From Martinezella multihospitum (GTDB lineage Bacteria; Pseudomonadota; Alphaproteobacteria; Rhizobiales; Rhizobiaceae), in NCBI RefSeq assembly GCF_900094585.1, contig NZ_FMAG01000001.1, positions 1,192,530 through 1,256,529 of the forward strand: a DNA stretch of 64,000 nt, in the 5' to 3' direction. The position numbers were made by a program, and so were the translations under genes. The notes beneath the pieces were generated by a model. The model was not told the origin of the DNA. It made no database searches and was given only the letters and a program-made list of their open reading frames with translations. Shown piece after piece: positions 1-8,775 of the stretch (the stretch's first letter is position 1; every line of letters starts with the position of its first letter).

Positions 1-1
1 G

Positions 2-547
2 GTTACCCTGCCTTTCAGCTCCAATGGCAGCCTGACGATCGATATCCCGGCCTCTGTTCACTATCAGCCGGGCGGAAGGGCGGAGGCCGTCATCACCGGC
101 GATCCCGCGCTTGTCGATCATGTGCGGCTTGAGGCCGGAAGGCTGAGCATGGATTGCAATTCGGGTTGGTCTGACTCCAAATTCGACGTCAGCCTGTCAG
201 GACCGCTCGTCACCGATTGGAGGGTGCGGGGCAGCGGCGATCTTGCTCTGTTGCAGCTCGATCAAGCGGATCTGCGCCTGAGGATATCCGGAAGCGGCAG
301 CGTCACGGCCACGGGAAGCGCACGCTCGGTCGATCTGGAGGTATCCGGTTCGGGCACTGCGCGTCTCAAGGACCTGGCCGCTCAATCCGTGAAGATCAGA
401 ATTCACGGCAGCGGCGATGCGGAAGTCGCTGCTGCGGCGGATGCAGACATCTCGATCAGCGGAAGCGGCAATATCGAACTCTACGGACATCCGGTGCTGC
501 GGCGTTCCGAGATCAGAGGCAGCGGCCGCCTGGTACAGGTGCCATAA
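2..547 (+). CDS. GIN-domain (DUF2807) putative adhesin, 5' truncated
   Basis: The frame is open to the left window edge, so the N-terminus lies outside; a GTG at 122 is internal. The visible 181 residues are a run of short beta-strand repeats, each carrying a Ser-Gly-Ser-Gly or Gly-Ser-Gly turn (for example RGSGD, ISGSGS, VSGSGT, IHGSGD, ISGSGN, IRGSGR). This is the hallmark of the DUF2807 'head GIN domain' right-handed beta-helix found in exported bacterial proteins of unclear function. A secreted or envelope location is inferred from the family, since any signal peptide would be off-window. The C-terminus ends shortly after the last repeat, as is usual. It is followed by about 120 bp without a gene. 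Confidence 0.7.
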   Translation, partial: VTLPFSSNGSLTIDIPASVHYQPGGRAEAVITGDPALVDHVRLEAGRLSMDCNSGWSDSKFDVSLSGPLVTDWRVRGSGDLALLQLDQADLRLRISGSGSVTATGSARSVDLEVSGSGTARLKDLAAQSVKIRIHGSGDAEVAAAADADISISGSGNIELYGHPVLRRSEIRGSGRLVQVP

Positions 548-670
548 TCCATCGCGAGACAGCGCGCCGCGCGGCGGCGATCTTTCCCGTCGGCTTTGAT
601 CGATATCATGCGATCGCCTTGCTTTGAATGATTCTCATGTTAATCAGTGAGGGCCATAATCGAAGCGAAC

Positions 671-1201
671 ATGCAAAAGATGCAAAACAGAACAGACAGT
701 GACGTGAGGCCGCGCCTAGAACCTGAAACCGCAGCGACACAAGCCAAGCGACCGCTGCGCGACCGCCGCCGTTCCCTTGCAATCGGACTTTTGCGCGCCC
801 GTGAAGCGGTCATGAGTCATTTCCGGCCGATCCTCGCGGCGCATGACGTGACCGAGCAGCAGTGGCGTGTCATTCGCGTCCTCTATGAAGGCGGCAAACT
901 TGACGCGACCGAATTGGCCGACAAGGCATCCATTCTGGCGCCGAGCCTGACGCGCATGATCCGCTCGCTCGAGGAGCGCGGCTTCATCACCAAGCACAAG
1001 GATAACGCCGATGGCCGCAGGGTGTTGCTGCAGATCACCCCGGCAGGGCAGGCGATCGTCGAGGACGTCATGCCGGAGAGCCAGAAAGTCTATGCCGATA
1101 TCGATGCCCGCTTCGGCGTGGAGCGCGTCGAAAAGCTCCTAGACATGTTGGATGAACTTGCGTCGCTGAAACTGGAGAACGGGTCGATCGGCGAGGAATG
1201 A
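671..1201 (+). CDS. hpaR: MarR-family repressor of homoprotocatechuate degradation, HpaR
   Basis: A 176-residue MarR-family winged-helix protein. The N-terminal segment RRSLAIGLLRAREAVMSHFRPIL and the core helices (ELADKASILAPSLTRMIRSLEERGFI, then the wing KDNADGRRVLLQITPAG) match the HpaR branch, which in enterobacteria represses the meta-cleavage hpa operon and is relieved by homoprotocatechuate or 4-hydroxyphenylacetate. ATG 671 is the chosen start; GTG 647 and ATG 680 are alternatives, and none has a strong ribosome site. The meta operon it should control lies 20 kb away at 21166, which is unusual for hpaR. Related TTAAYAYGTTAA palindromes occur just downstream (1220) and upstream of hpaF (21192). 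Confidence 0.85.
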   Translation: MQKMQNRTDSDVRPRLEPETAATQAKRPLRDRRRSLAIGLLRAREAVMSHFRPILAAHDVTEQQWRVIRVLYEGGKLDATELADKASILAPSLTRMIRSLEERGFITKHKDNADGRRVLLQITPAGQAIVEDVMPESQKVYADIDARFGVERVEKLLDMLDELASLKLENGSIGEE

Positions 1202-1219
1202 GACCTCTTCTTGATTTCA

Positions 1220-1231
1220 TTAATATGTTAA
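1220..1231. promoter_or_regulatory. candidate HpaR operator upstream of the FeaR-like gene
   Basis: TTAATATGTTAA lies 19 bp after hpaR and 69 bp before the TTG start of the AraC-type gene. It matches 10 of 12 positions of TTAACACGTTAA upstream of hpaF (21192). Assignment to HpaR is inferred from this shared motif only. Confidence 0.4.
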
Positions 1232-1299
1232 GTATTTGATTGACGCGTCAGGGGATCTGTAGCAGTCTTCCGCAGTGCTGACACTGTTGGGAGGCGGAG

Positions 1300-2286
1300 T
1301 TGGACCTGTTGCAAAATCGCAGCCTGGTTGACCGGACCTGGTCGCCGACGCCCTACGACCAGTGGGTTGACGATCTTCAGAGCATTTGCGGCAACTTCAA
1401 TCCGCACACGGTGCAGCGCGGCGATAGCGTCATCGGCACGGCCAGCCGCATCGACGTCTGCGGCATGGAGTTCGCCCATGTCTCCAACGATCTCGATTAC
1501 GTCCACCGCGACTGGGACGACATTCGTCGCGACGCCAACGAGCACCTGTTCCTGATCCTGCAGCTGGAGGGTGTCTGCGGGGTGGAACATTCCGGCCAGC
1601 AGAACATCCTCGATGTCGGCGAATGCATTCTTGTCGACTCGACGCGTCCGACGACCTTCTATTTCCGCGGGCACTTCTCCAATCACCTGTCGCTGCATCT
1701 GCCCCGGCAGCTAATGTATTCGAACAGCAAGATCGATTTTGATATTGCGCGCAAACTTGAGGCGAGCGACCCGATGGCTATGATGCTACGTGCATTGATC
1801 GCCAAGATGATGACCACGCCGGATAATGAAGCAGCTTCGCCCTATCTTCGCCAGCTGATGTTCGACACGACCCGCCAGGCATTCCTCTCCACAGGTGCCC
1901 AGACGGCGAGCCTGAATTCCCTGCATGAAAGTGCCAGCAAGCGCATGCAGATGGTCGATATCCTCATCGACAAGCATCTGACCGATAGCGACCTCAGCGC
2001 TAAATGGCTGGCGACACGGCTCGGCATTTCGATCCGTACCCTGCAGCAGGATTTCCAGGGCATGGGCATGACCTGCACGACAGTTATTCGCGACAAGCGG
2101 CTGCGCTTTGCGCGTGAAAAGATCGAGCAGCTCAAGGAGCAGCGCAACCCGACGACGATAGCCGAAGTCGCCTATTCGGCCGGGTTCAATGACATTTCCT
2201 ATTTCAATCGCAGCTTCAAGGAACTGTTCGATTGCGCGCCGAGCGAGCTGCTGCGCGCCGCCGAGTCGGCGCATAGATTGGACTGA
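1300..2286 (+). CDS. AraC-family transcriptional regulator, FeaR-like
   Basis: A 328-residue protein with an AraC-binding-like N-terminal domain (about 30-210) and a C-terminal AraC/XylS double helix-turn-helix (about 225-322), ending in the typical IAEVAYSAGFNDISYFNRSFKELFDCAPSE block. FeaR, the regulator of phenylethylamine/tyramine aldehyde oxidation in E. coli, has the same architecture; similarity to FeaR is by general recognition, not alignment. The start is a TTG, chosen because a very strong Shine-Dalgarno run, GGGAGGCGGAG, ends just before it. It stands directly upstream of the aldehyde dehydrogenase/GMC/ABC operon on the same strand, so it probably activates that operon. Confidence 0.8.
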   Translation: MDLLQNRSLVDRTWSPTPYDQWVDDLQSICGNFNPHTVQRGDSVIGTASRIDVCGMEFAHVSNDLDYVHRDWDDIRRDANEHLFLILQLEGVCGVEHSGQQNILDVGECILVDSTRPTTFYFRGHFSNHLSLHLPRQLMYSNSKIDFDIARKLEASDPMAMMLRALIAKMMTTPDNEAASPYLRQLMFDTTRQAFLSTGAQTASLNSLHESASKRMQMVDILIDKHLTDSDLSAKWLATRLGISIRTLQQDFQGMGMTCTTVIRDKRLRFAREKIEQLKEQRNPTTIAEVAYSAGFNDISYFNRSFKELFDCAPSELLRAAESAHRLD

Positions 2287-2311
2287 AGCGCGAGACTGCG
2301 CTCCAGTCCAA
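2278..2311 (+). terminator. stem-loop at the end of the AraC gene
   Basis: TTGGACT and AGCGC pair with GCGCT and AGTCCAA around a 6-nt loop, overlapping the AraC stop codon. No T tract follows directly (the next T-rich stretch is about 12 nt on), so this could be a weak terminator or an mRNA-stabilising hairpin separating the regulator from the operon. Confidence 0.45.
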
Positions 2312-2389
2312 GACGAGGCGCGTTTCTCCCCAAGACGGGTTTCAGGGCAAGGGCCATAGTCCTCTCGAAAGTTACGGGAGGAAAATGTC

Positions 2390-3796
2390 GTGAAGCAGTA
2401 TACCCTGCTTATCGGTGGCGAGCCTGTTGCCACGTCCCATCATGCACCGGTCACAAATCCCTCGAATGGCGACGTCGTCGGCTTCATGCCGCTCGCCAGC
2501 GAAGCCGATCTCGACCAGGCCGTAGCCGCGGCGGCGGCTGCCTTCAAGAACTGGTCGCAGGTATCGAACGAGGATCGTGCCAACGCTTGCCGCGCAGTCG
2601 CGGAAAAGATCAACGAGCATGCCGAAGAACTGGCTCAGCTCCTCACGCGCGAGCAGGGCAAGCCGCTGAATGGGCTCGGCTCGCGCTTCGAGATCGGTGC
2701 CGCGCTCGCCTGGACGCGCCACACAGCCGAACTCGACCTGCCCGTCGAGATCCTGCAAGACGACAATGAAGGTCGCGTCGAGCTGCATCGCAAGCCGATC
2801 GGCGTCGTTGGATCGATCACGCCCTGGAACTGGCCGGTGATGATCGCCTGCTGGCACATCGTTCCGGCCGTTCGTGCCGGCAATACCGTCGTCATCAAAC
2901 CGTCGCCTCTGACGCCGCTTTCTACCATCCGCCTTGTCGAGATCATGAACGAGGTTCTGCCGCCCGGCGTCGTCAATGTCGTCACCGGCGAAAACAGCAT
3001 CGGTGCGGCGCTCTCTGCGCATCCGGGCATTGCAAAGATGACCTTCACAGGCTCGACCGAAACCGGCAAGAAGGTCATGGCCTCTGCCGTTGCCACCCTG
3101 AAGCGGCTGACGCTGGAGCTTGGCGGCAATGATGCCGGTATCGTGCTGCCGGATGCCGATCCGAAGGCCATCATCGAGGGCCTGTTCTGGGGTGCCTTCA
3201 TCAACAACGGCCAGACCTGCGCGGCGCTGAAGCGTCTCTATGTGCATGACAGCATCTATGAGGAGGTGTGCCGCGGTCTTGCGGACTACGCTTCCAAGAT
3301 CGTGGTCGGTGATGGTCTGGACAATACGAGCATCCTCGGTCCGGTGCAGAACGAGATGCAGTTCAACAAGGTGCGTGAACTTGTCGAGGATGCGCGCGCC
3401 AATGGCGGTCGTATTCTGACTGGTGGCGCGCCGATGGATCGCCCAGGCTATTTCTATCCGATCACGCTCGTCGCCGATGTGGATCATGGCGTGCGCCTGG
3501 TTGATGAGGAGCAGTTCGGTCCGGCCTTGCCGATCATCCGCTACAGCGACATCGACGAAGTGGTTGCGCGCGCCAACCAAAACCCGGCCGGCCTTGGCGG
3601 GTCCGTCTGGTCCTCCGATGTTGAGAAGGCGAAGCGCTATGCGATGCAGCTAGAATGCGGCTCGGTCTGGATCAACAAGCACGGCACGATCCAGCCGAAT
3701 GCGCCCTTCGGCGGCGTGAAACAGTCCGGCATCGGCGTCGAATTCGGCGCGGAAGGGCTGAAGGAATTCACCACAATTCAGACCGTATTGAGCTGA
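2390..3796 (+). CDS. NAD(P)-dependent aldehyde dehydrogenase
   Basis: A 468-residue ALDH-superfamily enzyme that oxidises an aldehyde to the acid. The cofactor loop GSITPWNWPV, the general-base motif LELGGNDAG and the catalytic-cysteine motif NNGQTCAALKRL are all intact. The GTG start follows GGGAGGAAAA. It is the first gene of an operon with a GMC dehydrogenase (2 bp downstream) and an ABC importer, so the likely substrate is the aldehyde made by the GMC enzyme. With hpa genes nearby, 4-hydroxyphenylacetaldehyde or a related aryl acetaldehyde is a plausible guess, but the sequence does not fix the substrate. Confidence 0.9.
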   Translation: MKQYTLLIGGEPVATSHHAPVTNPSNGDVVGFMPLASEADLDQAVAAAAAAFKNWSQVSNEDRANACRAVAEKINEHAEELAQLLTREQGKPLNGLGSRFEIGAALAWTRHTAELDLPVEILQDDNEGRVELHRKPIGVVGSITPWNWPVMIACWHIVPAVRAGNTVVIKPSPLTPLSTIRLVEIMNEVLPPGVVNVVTGENSIGAALSAHPGIAKMTFTGSTETGKKVMASAVATLKRLTLELGGNDAGIVLPDADPKAIIEGLFWGAFINNGQTCAALKRLYVHDSIYEEVCRGLADYASKIVVGDGLDNTSILGPVQNEMQFNKVRELVEDARANGGRILTGGAPMDRPGYFYPITLVADVDHGVRLVDEEQFGPALPIIRYSDIDEVVARANQNPAGLGGSVWSSDVEKAKRYAMQLECGSVWINKHGTIQPNAPFGGVKQSGIGVEFGAEGLKEFTTIQTVLS

Positions 3797-3798
3797 GC

Positions 3799-5394
3799 AT
3801 GACGAGTTACGACTATATCATCGTCGGTGGCGGCTCCTCGGGCTGCGTGCTGGCAAACCGACTTTCGGAAAATCCGGCGCACAAGGTGCTGCTGATCGAG
3901 TCCGGCCGACGGGATTCCGACCCGTGGATCCACATTCCCGCAACTTTCTTCAAGGTGCTCGGCAAGGGCATTGATATTCATCCCTATGCCTCGAACCCTG
4001 ATAAGGGCCTGAACGGGCGGCCGAGCATCGTGCCACAGGGCAATGTGCTCGGCGGTGGCAGTTCCGTGAATGCGATGATCTATATTCGCGGTCATCGCAA
4101 CGACTACGATACCTGGTCGCAGATGGGCTGCCAGGGCTGGTCCTACGAGGATGTGCTGCCGGCCTTCCGCTCTCTGGAAAACAATGAACGGCTGAACGGT
4201 CAGTACCATGGCACAAAGGGCGGGTTGCGCGTTTCCGATCCGCGCCATCGCCATCCATTGAGCGAGGCCTTCATCAAGGCGGCGACCGAAATCGGCATTC
4301 CCCATAATGACGATTTCAACGGTGCCGACCAGGCCGGCGTCGGCTTCTATCAAAGCACGACCTATGGCGGCCGTCGCTGGAGTTCGGCCCAGGCCTTCCT
4401 GCGCGAGGCGGAGAGGCGACCGAACCTGACCGTGCTGACGGAGCGCAAGGTCGCCCGCATCCTGTTCGAGGGGCAGAAGGCCGTTGGTGTCGAACTGCTC
4501 GACGGGACGACATTCAAGGCATCCCGTGAGATCGCGCTGACCGCCGGCGCCATCGCGACACCGAAGATCCTGCAGCTCTCCGGTATTGGCGACGGCGAGC
4601 ATCTCTCTTCGCTCGGCATCAAGGTCGTTGCCGACCTGCCTGGGGTTGGCAGCAACTACCAGGATCATCTGGAAGTGCCGGTGCAGGGCGAGACGCGCGA
4701 GCCGATCTCTATCCTCGGTCATGACAAGGGGTTGCGGGCTGCCGGTCATATGCTGCGCTATCTGACCTCGCATCGCGGCCTCTTGACGTCCAACGTCGTC
4801 GAGTGTGGCGGTTTCATTGATACGGCTGGTACCGGCCAGCCGGATGTGCAGTTCCACGTCCTGCCCGTCCTGATCGGCTTTGTCGATCGCGATCCGGAAC
4901 CCGGTCACGGTCTCAGCATCGGCCCATGCTATCTGCGGCCGCGTTCGCGCGGCTGGATAAAGCTCAAAAGCAAAAATCCGACAGAGCAGACGGATTTCAA
5001 TGCCAACCTGCTTTCCGATCCCGCAGATGTTGAAACTCTGGTGCGTGGTGTGGAAACGGCGATCCGCATCCTTGATGCGCCGGCGCTTGCCAAGCTGGTC
5101 AAGCGCCGCGTGTTGCCGAAGCCCGGCGTCGAGAAAGATCCCGAAGCGCTCCGCGATTACATCCGCCAATCCTGCAAGACGGTGTTCCACCCGGCGGGAA
5201 CGGCGCGCATGGGTCGCGCCGATGATCGTATGGCGGTCGTCGGGCCGGATCTGAAGGTGCGCGGGATCGAGGGGCTGCGCGTTTGCGATGCTTCGGTGAT
5301 GCCGACCCTGGTGTCGGGCAACACCAATGCGCCGACAATGATGATTGCGGCAAAAGCCGCTGCCTTCATGACTGGAAAGACGATTTCCGGCTGA
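3799..5394 (+). CDS. GMC-family FAD-dependent alcohol dehydrogenase/oxidase
   Basis: A 531-residue glucose-methanol-choline oxidoreductase. It opens with the ADP-binding fold YDYIIVGGGSSGCVLANRLSE. It continues with the GMC signature region (GNVLGGGSSVNAMIYIRGHRNDYD) and TAGAIATPKILQLSGIG, and ends with the catalytic-histidine segment FHPAGTARMG and the FAD-binding tail SGNTNAPTMMIAAKAA. The ATG at 3799 gives the Met directly before the Rossmann strand; the frame is open upstream but inside the previous gene. Members oxidise primary alcohols (choline, aliphatic and aromatic alcohols, polyethylene glycol). Coupling with the aldehyde dehydrogenase just upstream suggests a two-step alcohol-to-acid oxidation. 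No signal peptide is seen, so it should be cytoplasmic or membrane-associated. Confidence 0.9.
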   Translation: MTSYDYIIVGGGSSGCVLANRLSENPAHKVLLIESGRRDSDPWIHIPATFFKVLGKGIDIHPYASNPDKGLNGRPSIVPQGNVLGGGSSVNAMIYIRGHRNDYDTWSQMGCQGWSYEDVLPAFRSLENNERLNGQYHGTKGGLRVSDPRHRHPLSEAFIKAATEIGIPHNDDFNGADQAGVGFYQSTTYGGRRWSSAQAFLREAERRPNLTVLTERKVARILFEGQKAVGVELLDGTTFKASREIALTAGAIATPKILQLSGIGDGEHLSSLGIKVVADLPGVGSNYQDHLEVPVQGETREPISILGHDKGLRAAGHMLRYLTSHRGLLTSNVVECGGFIDTAGTGQPDVQFHVLPVLIGFVDRDPEPGHGLSIGPCYLRPRSRGWIKLKSKNPTEQTDFNANLLSDPADVETLVRGVETAIRILDAPALAKLVKRRVLPKPGVEKDPEALRDYIRQSCKTVFHPAGTARMGRADDRMAVVGPDLKVRGIEGLRVCDASVMPTLVSGNTNAPTMMIAAKAAAFMTGKTISG

Positions 5395-5453
5395 GCCGGA
5401 CATCGGGAAAGCAAAGAGCCCGTGGGGAGCGGGACAACACACTGGAGGAGACA

Positions 5454-6707
5454 ATGCCTATCAATCTGAGAGGGCTGGCAATCGGCCTTTTGCTGACGCT
5501 CGCATCGGCATTCAGCGCGCATGCGGCCGCATCCTGCGGCGACAATAGCGGCAAGCCGGCAACCGGCGAGCCGATCATGATCGGCGCCATCACCGGCAAG
5601 ACCGGGCCGGACGACTTTTCCAATTCCACCAAGGCGGCGAAGGCTTATTTCGATTGCCTGAACGCCAACGGCGGCATTAAGGGCCGGCCGGTCAAATATC
5701 TGGTCGAGGACGATCAGTGGAATCCCGAAATCGCTGCGCAGCTCGCCGCAAAGCTCGTCAACGACGAGAAGGCCGTGTTGATGGTCGGCAATTCCAGCTA
5801 TGTCGAATGCGGGGCGAATGCCGATTTCTACAAGAAGTCGGGCATTTTGGTCGTCGCCGGCGTCGGCGTGCCGCGTGAATGCTATTTCGCGGAGAATTAT
5901 GCGCCGACCAACGCCGGGCCGCGTGTCTCGATGCTTGGCGCAATGGGGTATGCGCTCGACAAGCTGAATGCGAAGTCCGTCGTCTGCATCGGCCCGAACA
6001 TCCCGAATGTCGGCACCTGGTCCTGCGATGGCGTGATGCTGCTCGCCAAGGAAAAGGGCTTTGCCGCGCAGACGATCCTGATGGATCCTGGCTCTGCCGA
6101 TGCCACATCGATCATCCTGCAGGCCGCCGCAAGCAAGCCCGATGTCATCGTACTCGGCCTGTCGAAGGGCGTTGCGGTGCCGCTGTTGACGGCTGCCGAA
6201 GAGCAGGGCCTCAACCAGACGATCACCTTCCTGAGCGCCGCCTCGGCCTACGATCTCTCGGTTCCCGCAACCATCGGCTCCGGTTGGGACGGTAAATTCT
6301 ATGTCAACATGGAGTTCAATGATCTCGAGGCAACGACACCAGACAATCAGAATTGGCTGGCCGTCATGGACCAGTACGGCCAGAAATCCGATCCGCGCGA
6401 TACCTTTGCTCAGGCCGGCTATCTCGCAGCTCGCATCGCCGAGAAGGCGCTGATGACGCTTGATCCTGCCAAGATCAACCGCGAGACAGCCTCTGCCGCC
6501 GTACGCGAGATCAAGGACTTCAAGAGCGATATCTTCTGCGCCCCCTGGTACTTCGGCGATGGACAGCCGCGGCACAATGCCAATTCGACGACGCGCATGG
6601 CCGTTGCCGAGGGTGGAAAGTGGAAGGTCGTTTCCGATTGCGCCCCGTCGCCTGATCCGGAGCTGAAGGACATCCGCGCTTTCGAAAAATCCGCCGGCAT
6701 CAACTGA
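5454..6707 (+). CDS. branched-chain-type ABC transporter periplasmic binding protein
   Basis: A 417-residue periplasmic-binding fold type I protein with a clear Sec signal peptide (LAIGLLLTLASAFSAHAAA) and a strong ribosome site GGAGGAGAC before ATG 5454. The mature part has the LivK/LivJ-like opening IMIGAITGKTGPDDFSNSTKAAKAYFDCLNANGGIKGR. It contains several cysteines (C-G-D near the mature N-terminus, VECGAN, PRECYF, SWSCDG-type, FCAPWYF, SDCAP), more than is usual for the family, which may form disulfides. The next four genes encode the cognate Liv-type permeases and ATPases. The family binds amino acids but also aromatic acids, amides and alcohol-derived compounds. Confidence 0.88.
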   Translation: MPINLRGLAIGLLLTLASAFSAHAAASCGDNSGKPATGEPIMIGAITGKTGPDDFSNSTKAAKAYFDCLNANGGIKGRPVKYLVEDDQWNPEIAAQLAAKLVNDEKAVLMVGNSSYVECGANADFYKKSGILVVAGVGVPRECYFAENYAPTNAGPRVSMLGAMGYALDKLNAKSVVCIGPNIPNVGTWSCDGVMLLAKEKGFAAQTILMDPGSADATSIILQAAASKPDVIVLGLSKGVAVPLLTAAEEQGLNQTITFLSAASAYDLSVPATIGSGWDGKFYVNMEFNDLEATTPDNQNWLAVMDQYGQKSDPRDTFAQAGYLAARIAEKALMTLDPAKINRETASAAVREIKDFKSDIFCAPWYFGDGQPRHNANSTTRMAVAEGGKWKVVSDCAPSPDPELKDIRAFEKSAGIN

Positions 6708-6724
6708 GCCCAGACCCTTGCCAT

Positions 6725-6751
6725 CGGTTCCGCGGCAAATCCGCGGGACCG
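6725..6751 (+). other. stable intercistronic stem-loop after the binding-protein gene
   Basis: An 11-bp inverted repeat (CGGTTCCGCGG pairs with CCGCGGGACCG with one G-U, 5-nt loop) lies 17 bp after the binding-protein stop and has no T tract. Such hairpins commonly protect the 3' end of binding-protein mRNA and set its excess over the permeases; that role is inferred. Confidence 0.5.
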
Positions 6752-6760
6752 AACGACCCC

Positions 6761-6862
6761 ACGCATCGGCCCGAAAATCGGGATCGATTTTCGGAAAGCA
6801 CGATGCGTTGATCTAAAGTGTTACGGCGTCCTCTGCGCGTCCGAAAGACGCGCTGCGCCGTA
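6761..6862. repeat. rhizobial intergenic mosaic-type element (RIME1-like)
   Basis: Two adjacent imperfect hairpins. The first has outer arms ACGCATCG/CGATGCGT and inner arms GAAAATCG/CGATTTTC; the second has ACGGCG/CGCCGT and GCGCGTC/GACGCGC. The sequence and layout resemble the RIME elements scattered between genes in Rhizobium and Sinorhizobium. It ends just before the ribosome site of the livH-like gene, inside the operon. Confidence 0.75.
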
Positions 6863-6874
6863 GAGGATCGATTG

Positions 6875-7741
6875 ATGAGTTTTCTACCCTTCGTCATCTC
6901 CGGCCTGGGCATCGGCGCCGTCTATGCGCTCTCCGGCGTCGGCCTTGTCGTCCTGTTTCGAGCGACCGGCGTTCTCAATTTCGCCTTCGGTGCCTTCGGC
7001 GCGATCGGCGCGCATTGCGCTTGGCAACTGCTGGATTGGAAGATGCCGCTCGCCGTTGCCGTTCTTGCCGCCGTTGCCGTCTCGACGGCGATCAGCTTTC
7101 TCTATGGCCGGGTCTTCGCACCCTTGCTGTCGCATCGCGATATCGTCGTGCGCGCCGTCGGGACCCTTGCGCCGGCACTGATCCTGATCGCGATCATGGG
7201 TGTCATCTGGGGCGAGCTGCCGCGTCGCCTGCAGTTTCCGACCGACCAGATGTTCGTCTCTCTCTTCGCGGTTCGCCTGACCTTCACGCGCATCATCGCC
7301 ATCATCCTCGCCGTCGTCATGGTCGTTGCCATTACGTTGCTGCTCACCCGCACCCGCCTCGGTCTCGACATGCGCGCCCTTGCCAATGATCGCGATCTCA
7401 GCGCCATCCTCGGTGTGCGCATTCTCTACACGGAAACCGCCGCCTGGATCATGACCGGCATCTTCTCCGGCTTTGCCGGCCTGCTGCTCGCCGATCTCGT
7501 CCGGCTGCAGGGGACTTTCCTGACCCTGCTGGTGATCCCCGCGATCGCCGCCGCCATCCTCGGACAGTTGCAGTCGCTATGGCAAACGGCCGTCGCCGGC
7601 ATTCTGATCGGCATTGCCGAAGCCGTGCTGACGCCGATCGCCTGGATCTCGCCCTATCGCGCGGCGGCACCCTTCATCATCGCGCTCGTTGCAGTCAGCA
7701 TTCTGGGAGGCACGGCCAAGGCCGCGTTGAAGGACCGATGA
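6875..7741 (+). CDS. branched-chain-type ABC transporter permease (LivH family)
   Basis: A 288-residue inner-membrane permease of about eight to nine hydrophobic segments. It shows the LivH-typical opening (FVISGLGIGAVYALSGVGLVVLFRATGVLNFAFGAFGAIGA) and the coupling region LLTRTRLGLDMRALANDRDLSAILGV. ATG 6875 follows AGAGGATCG. The stop overlaps the next start as ATGA (7738-7741), so translation is coupled to the LivM partner. It forms the membrane heterodimer of the importer with that partner. Confidence 0.9.
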   Translation: MSFLPFVISGLGIGAVYALSGVGLVVLFRATGVLNFAFGAFGAIGAHCAWQLLDWKMPLAVAVLAAVAVSTAISFLYGRVFAPLLSHRDIVVRAVGTLAPALILIAIMGVIWGELPRRLQFPTDQMFVSLFAVRLTFTRIIAIILAVVMVVAITLLLTRTRLGLDMRALANDRDLSAILGVRILYTETAAWIMTGIFSGFAGLLLADLVRLQGTFLTLLVIPAIAAAILGQLQSLWQTAVAGILIGIAEAVLTPIAWISPYRAAAPFIIALVAVSILGGTAKAALKDR

Positions 7742-8775
7742 CCATTCAGGAGCAAACAATCGCCCCAACAGCCGAAGGCATATCGATGGTGCGTCTGCCC
7801 AAGGAGCTTCTTCATGTGCCCTTAACGATGGTGATCTTCGCGCTCGTCGTTGCCTTGATCGCCAATTCCTTCTGGCTATCGGCTGCCACATCCGCCGTCG
7901 CGCTGTCGCTCTCCGTTACGGGGCTTGCCATCCTCTATGGTCAGCTCGGTCTCGTCTCGCTTTGCCAGTTCGCGCTTGTCGGCGTTGGCGGCTGGGTGAC
8001 GCTGCGTGTCGGGCATGCCTTTCATCCGCCTTTTGAATTGAGCTTGCTTGCGGGCGGTATTGTCGCCTCGATTGTCGGGCTGGCATTCGGCTTGCCGGCA
8101 TTACGCCTGCGCGGACTCTATCTCGCGCTGGTGACGCTGATGCTGGCCGGGGCCTTCCAGATCGTCATCAGCGCCTGGGGCTTCCCGGATGGTGGTCCGG
8201 GGTTCCTCGGGCGTGCCGATGGTTCCGGCCGCGCAATGCTCGCAAGGCCGCTGATCGCGGATGGGGAAGTCTCCTATTTCCTCTATGTTTGCGCAGTGGC
8301 GGCAATCGGCCTCTTGATCGCGCAGTGGCACAAGCTCGCTCGCCCTGGTCGGGCATGGGCGCTGATCCGCAAGGGCGAGACGGTTGCGGTTGCAAGCGGC
8401 GTCAATGTGCTGATCTACAAGGCCTGGGCCTTCGCGTTGAGTGGCTTTCTCGCCGGTCTTGCCGGCGGCTTGCTCGCGGGCAATGTCGGCCAGCTCGACG
8501 GACGCGCCTTCGGTGCCTTCGAGAGCCTCAATCTCTTCGCGCTCGCCATCGTCGGCGGCGTCTTCAACTGGTACGGCGCCGTCATCGCCGGCCTGCTGCT
8601 GCGCGCCGTGCCGGCACTGCTCACTGATCTCGGCATCGATGGCTATGTCACGATCGGGATTTTCGGCGTTGCCTTGTTCCATGCGCTGGCGACCGCGCCG
8701 ACGGGCATTGCCGGCCAGATATCGGCTCTCATCATCAGGCTGAACGCCCTTCTTTCCCGGGGGAGGACGCGATGA
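7738..8775 (+). CDS. branched-chain-type ABC transporter permease (LivM family)
   Basis: A 345-residue inner-membrane permease with about ten hydrophobic segments. LivM features include GLAILYGQLGLVSLCQFALVGVGGWV, ALRLRGLYLALVTLMLAGAFQ and the cytoplasmic loop GRAWALIRKGETVAVASGVNVLIYKAWAFALSGFLAGLAGGL. The start overlaps the LivH stop and its stop overlaps the ATPase start, both as ATGA. It is the second half of the importer's translocation pore. Confidence 0.9.
   Translation: MTIQEQTIAPTAEGISMVRLPKELLHVPLTMVIFALVVALIANSFWLSAATSAVALSLSVTGLAILYGQLGLVSLCQFALVGVGGWVTLRVGHAFHPPFELSLLAGGIVASIVGLAFGLPALRLRGLYLALVTLMLAGAFQIVISAWGFPDGGPGFLGRADGSGRAMLARPLIADGEVSYFLYVCAVAAIGLLIAQWHKLARPGRAWALIRKGETVAVASGVNVLIYKAWAFALSGFLAGLAGGLLAGNVGQLDGRAFGAFESLNLFALAIVGGVFNWYGAVIAGLLLRAVPALLTDLGIDGYVTIGIFGVALFHALATAPTGIAGQISALIIRLNALLSRGRTR

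Noticed and set aside
3778..5454. 558-residue reading frame antisense to the GMC dehydrogenase gene
   Set aside because: It mirrors the codon structure of a clearly conserved gene in high-GC DNA, has no recognisable domain and no ribosome site.
5157..6575. 472-residue minus-strand frame over the binding-protein gene
   Set aside because: Spans the GMC/SBP gene junction antisense and lacks any domain; the sense strand has a signal peptide and PBP fold.
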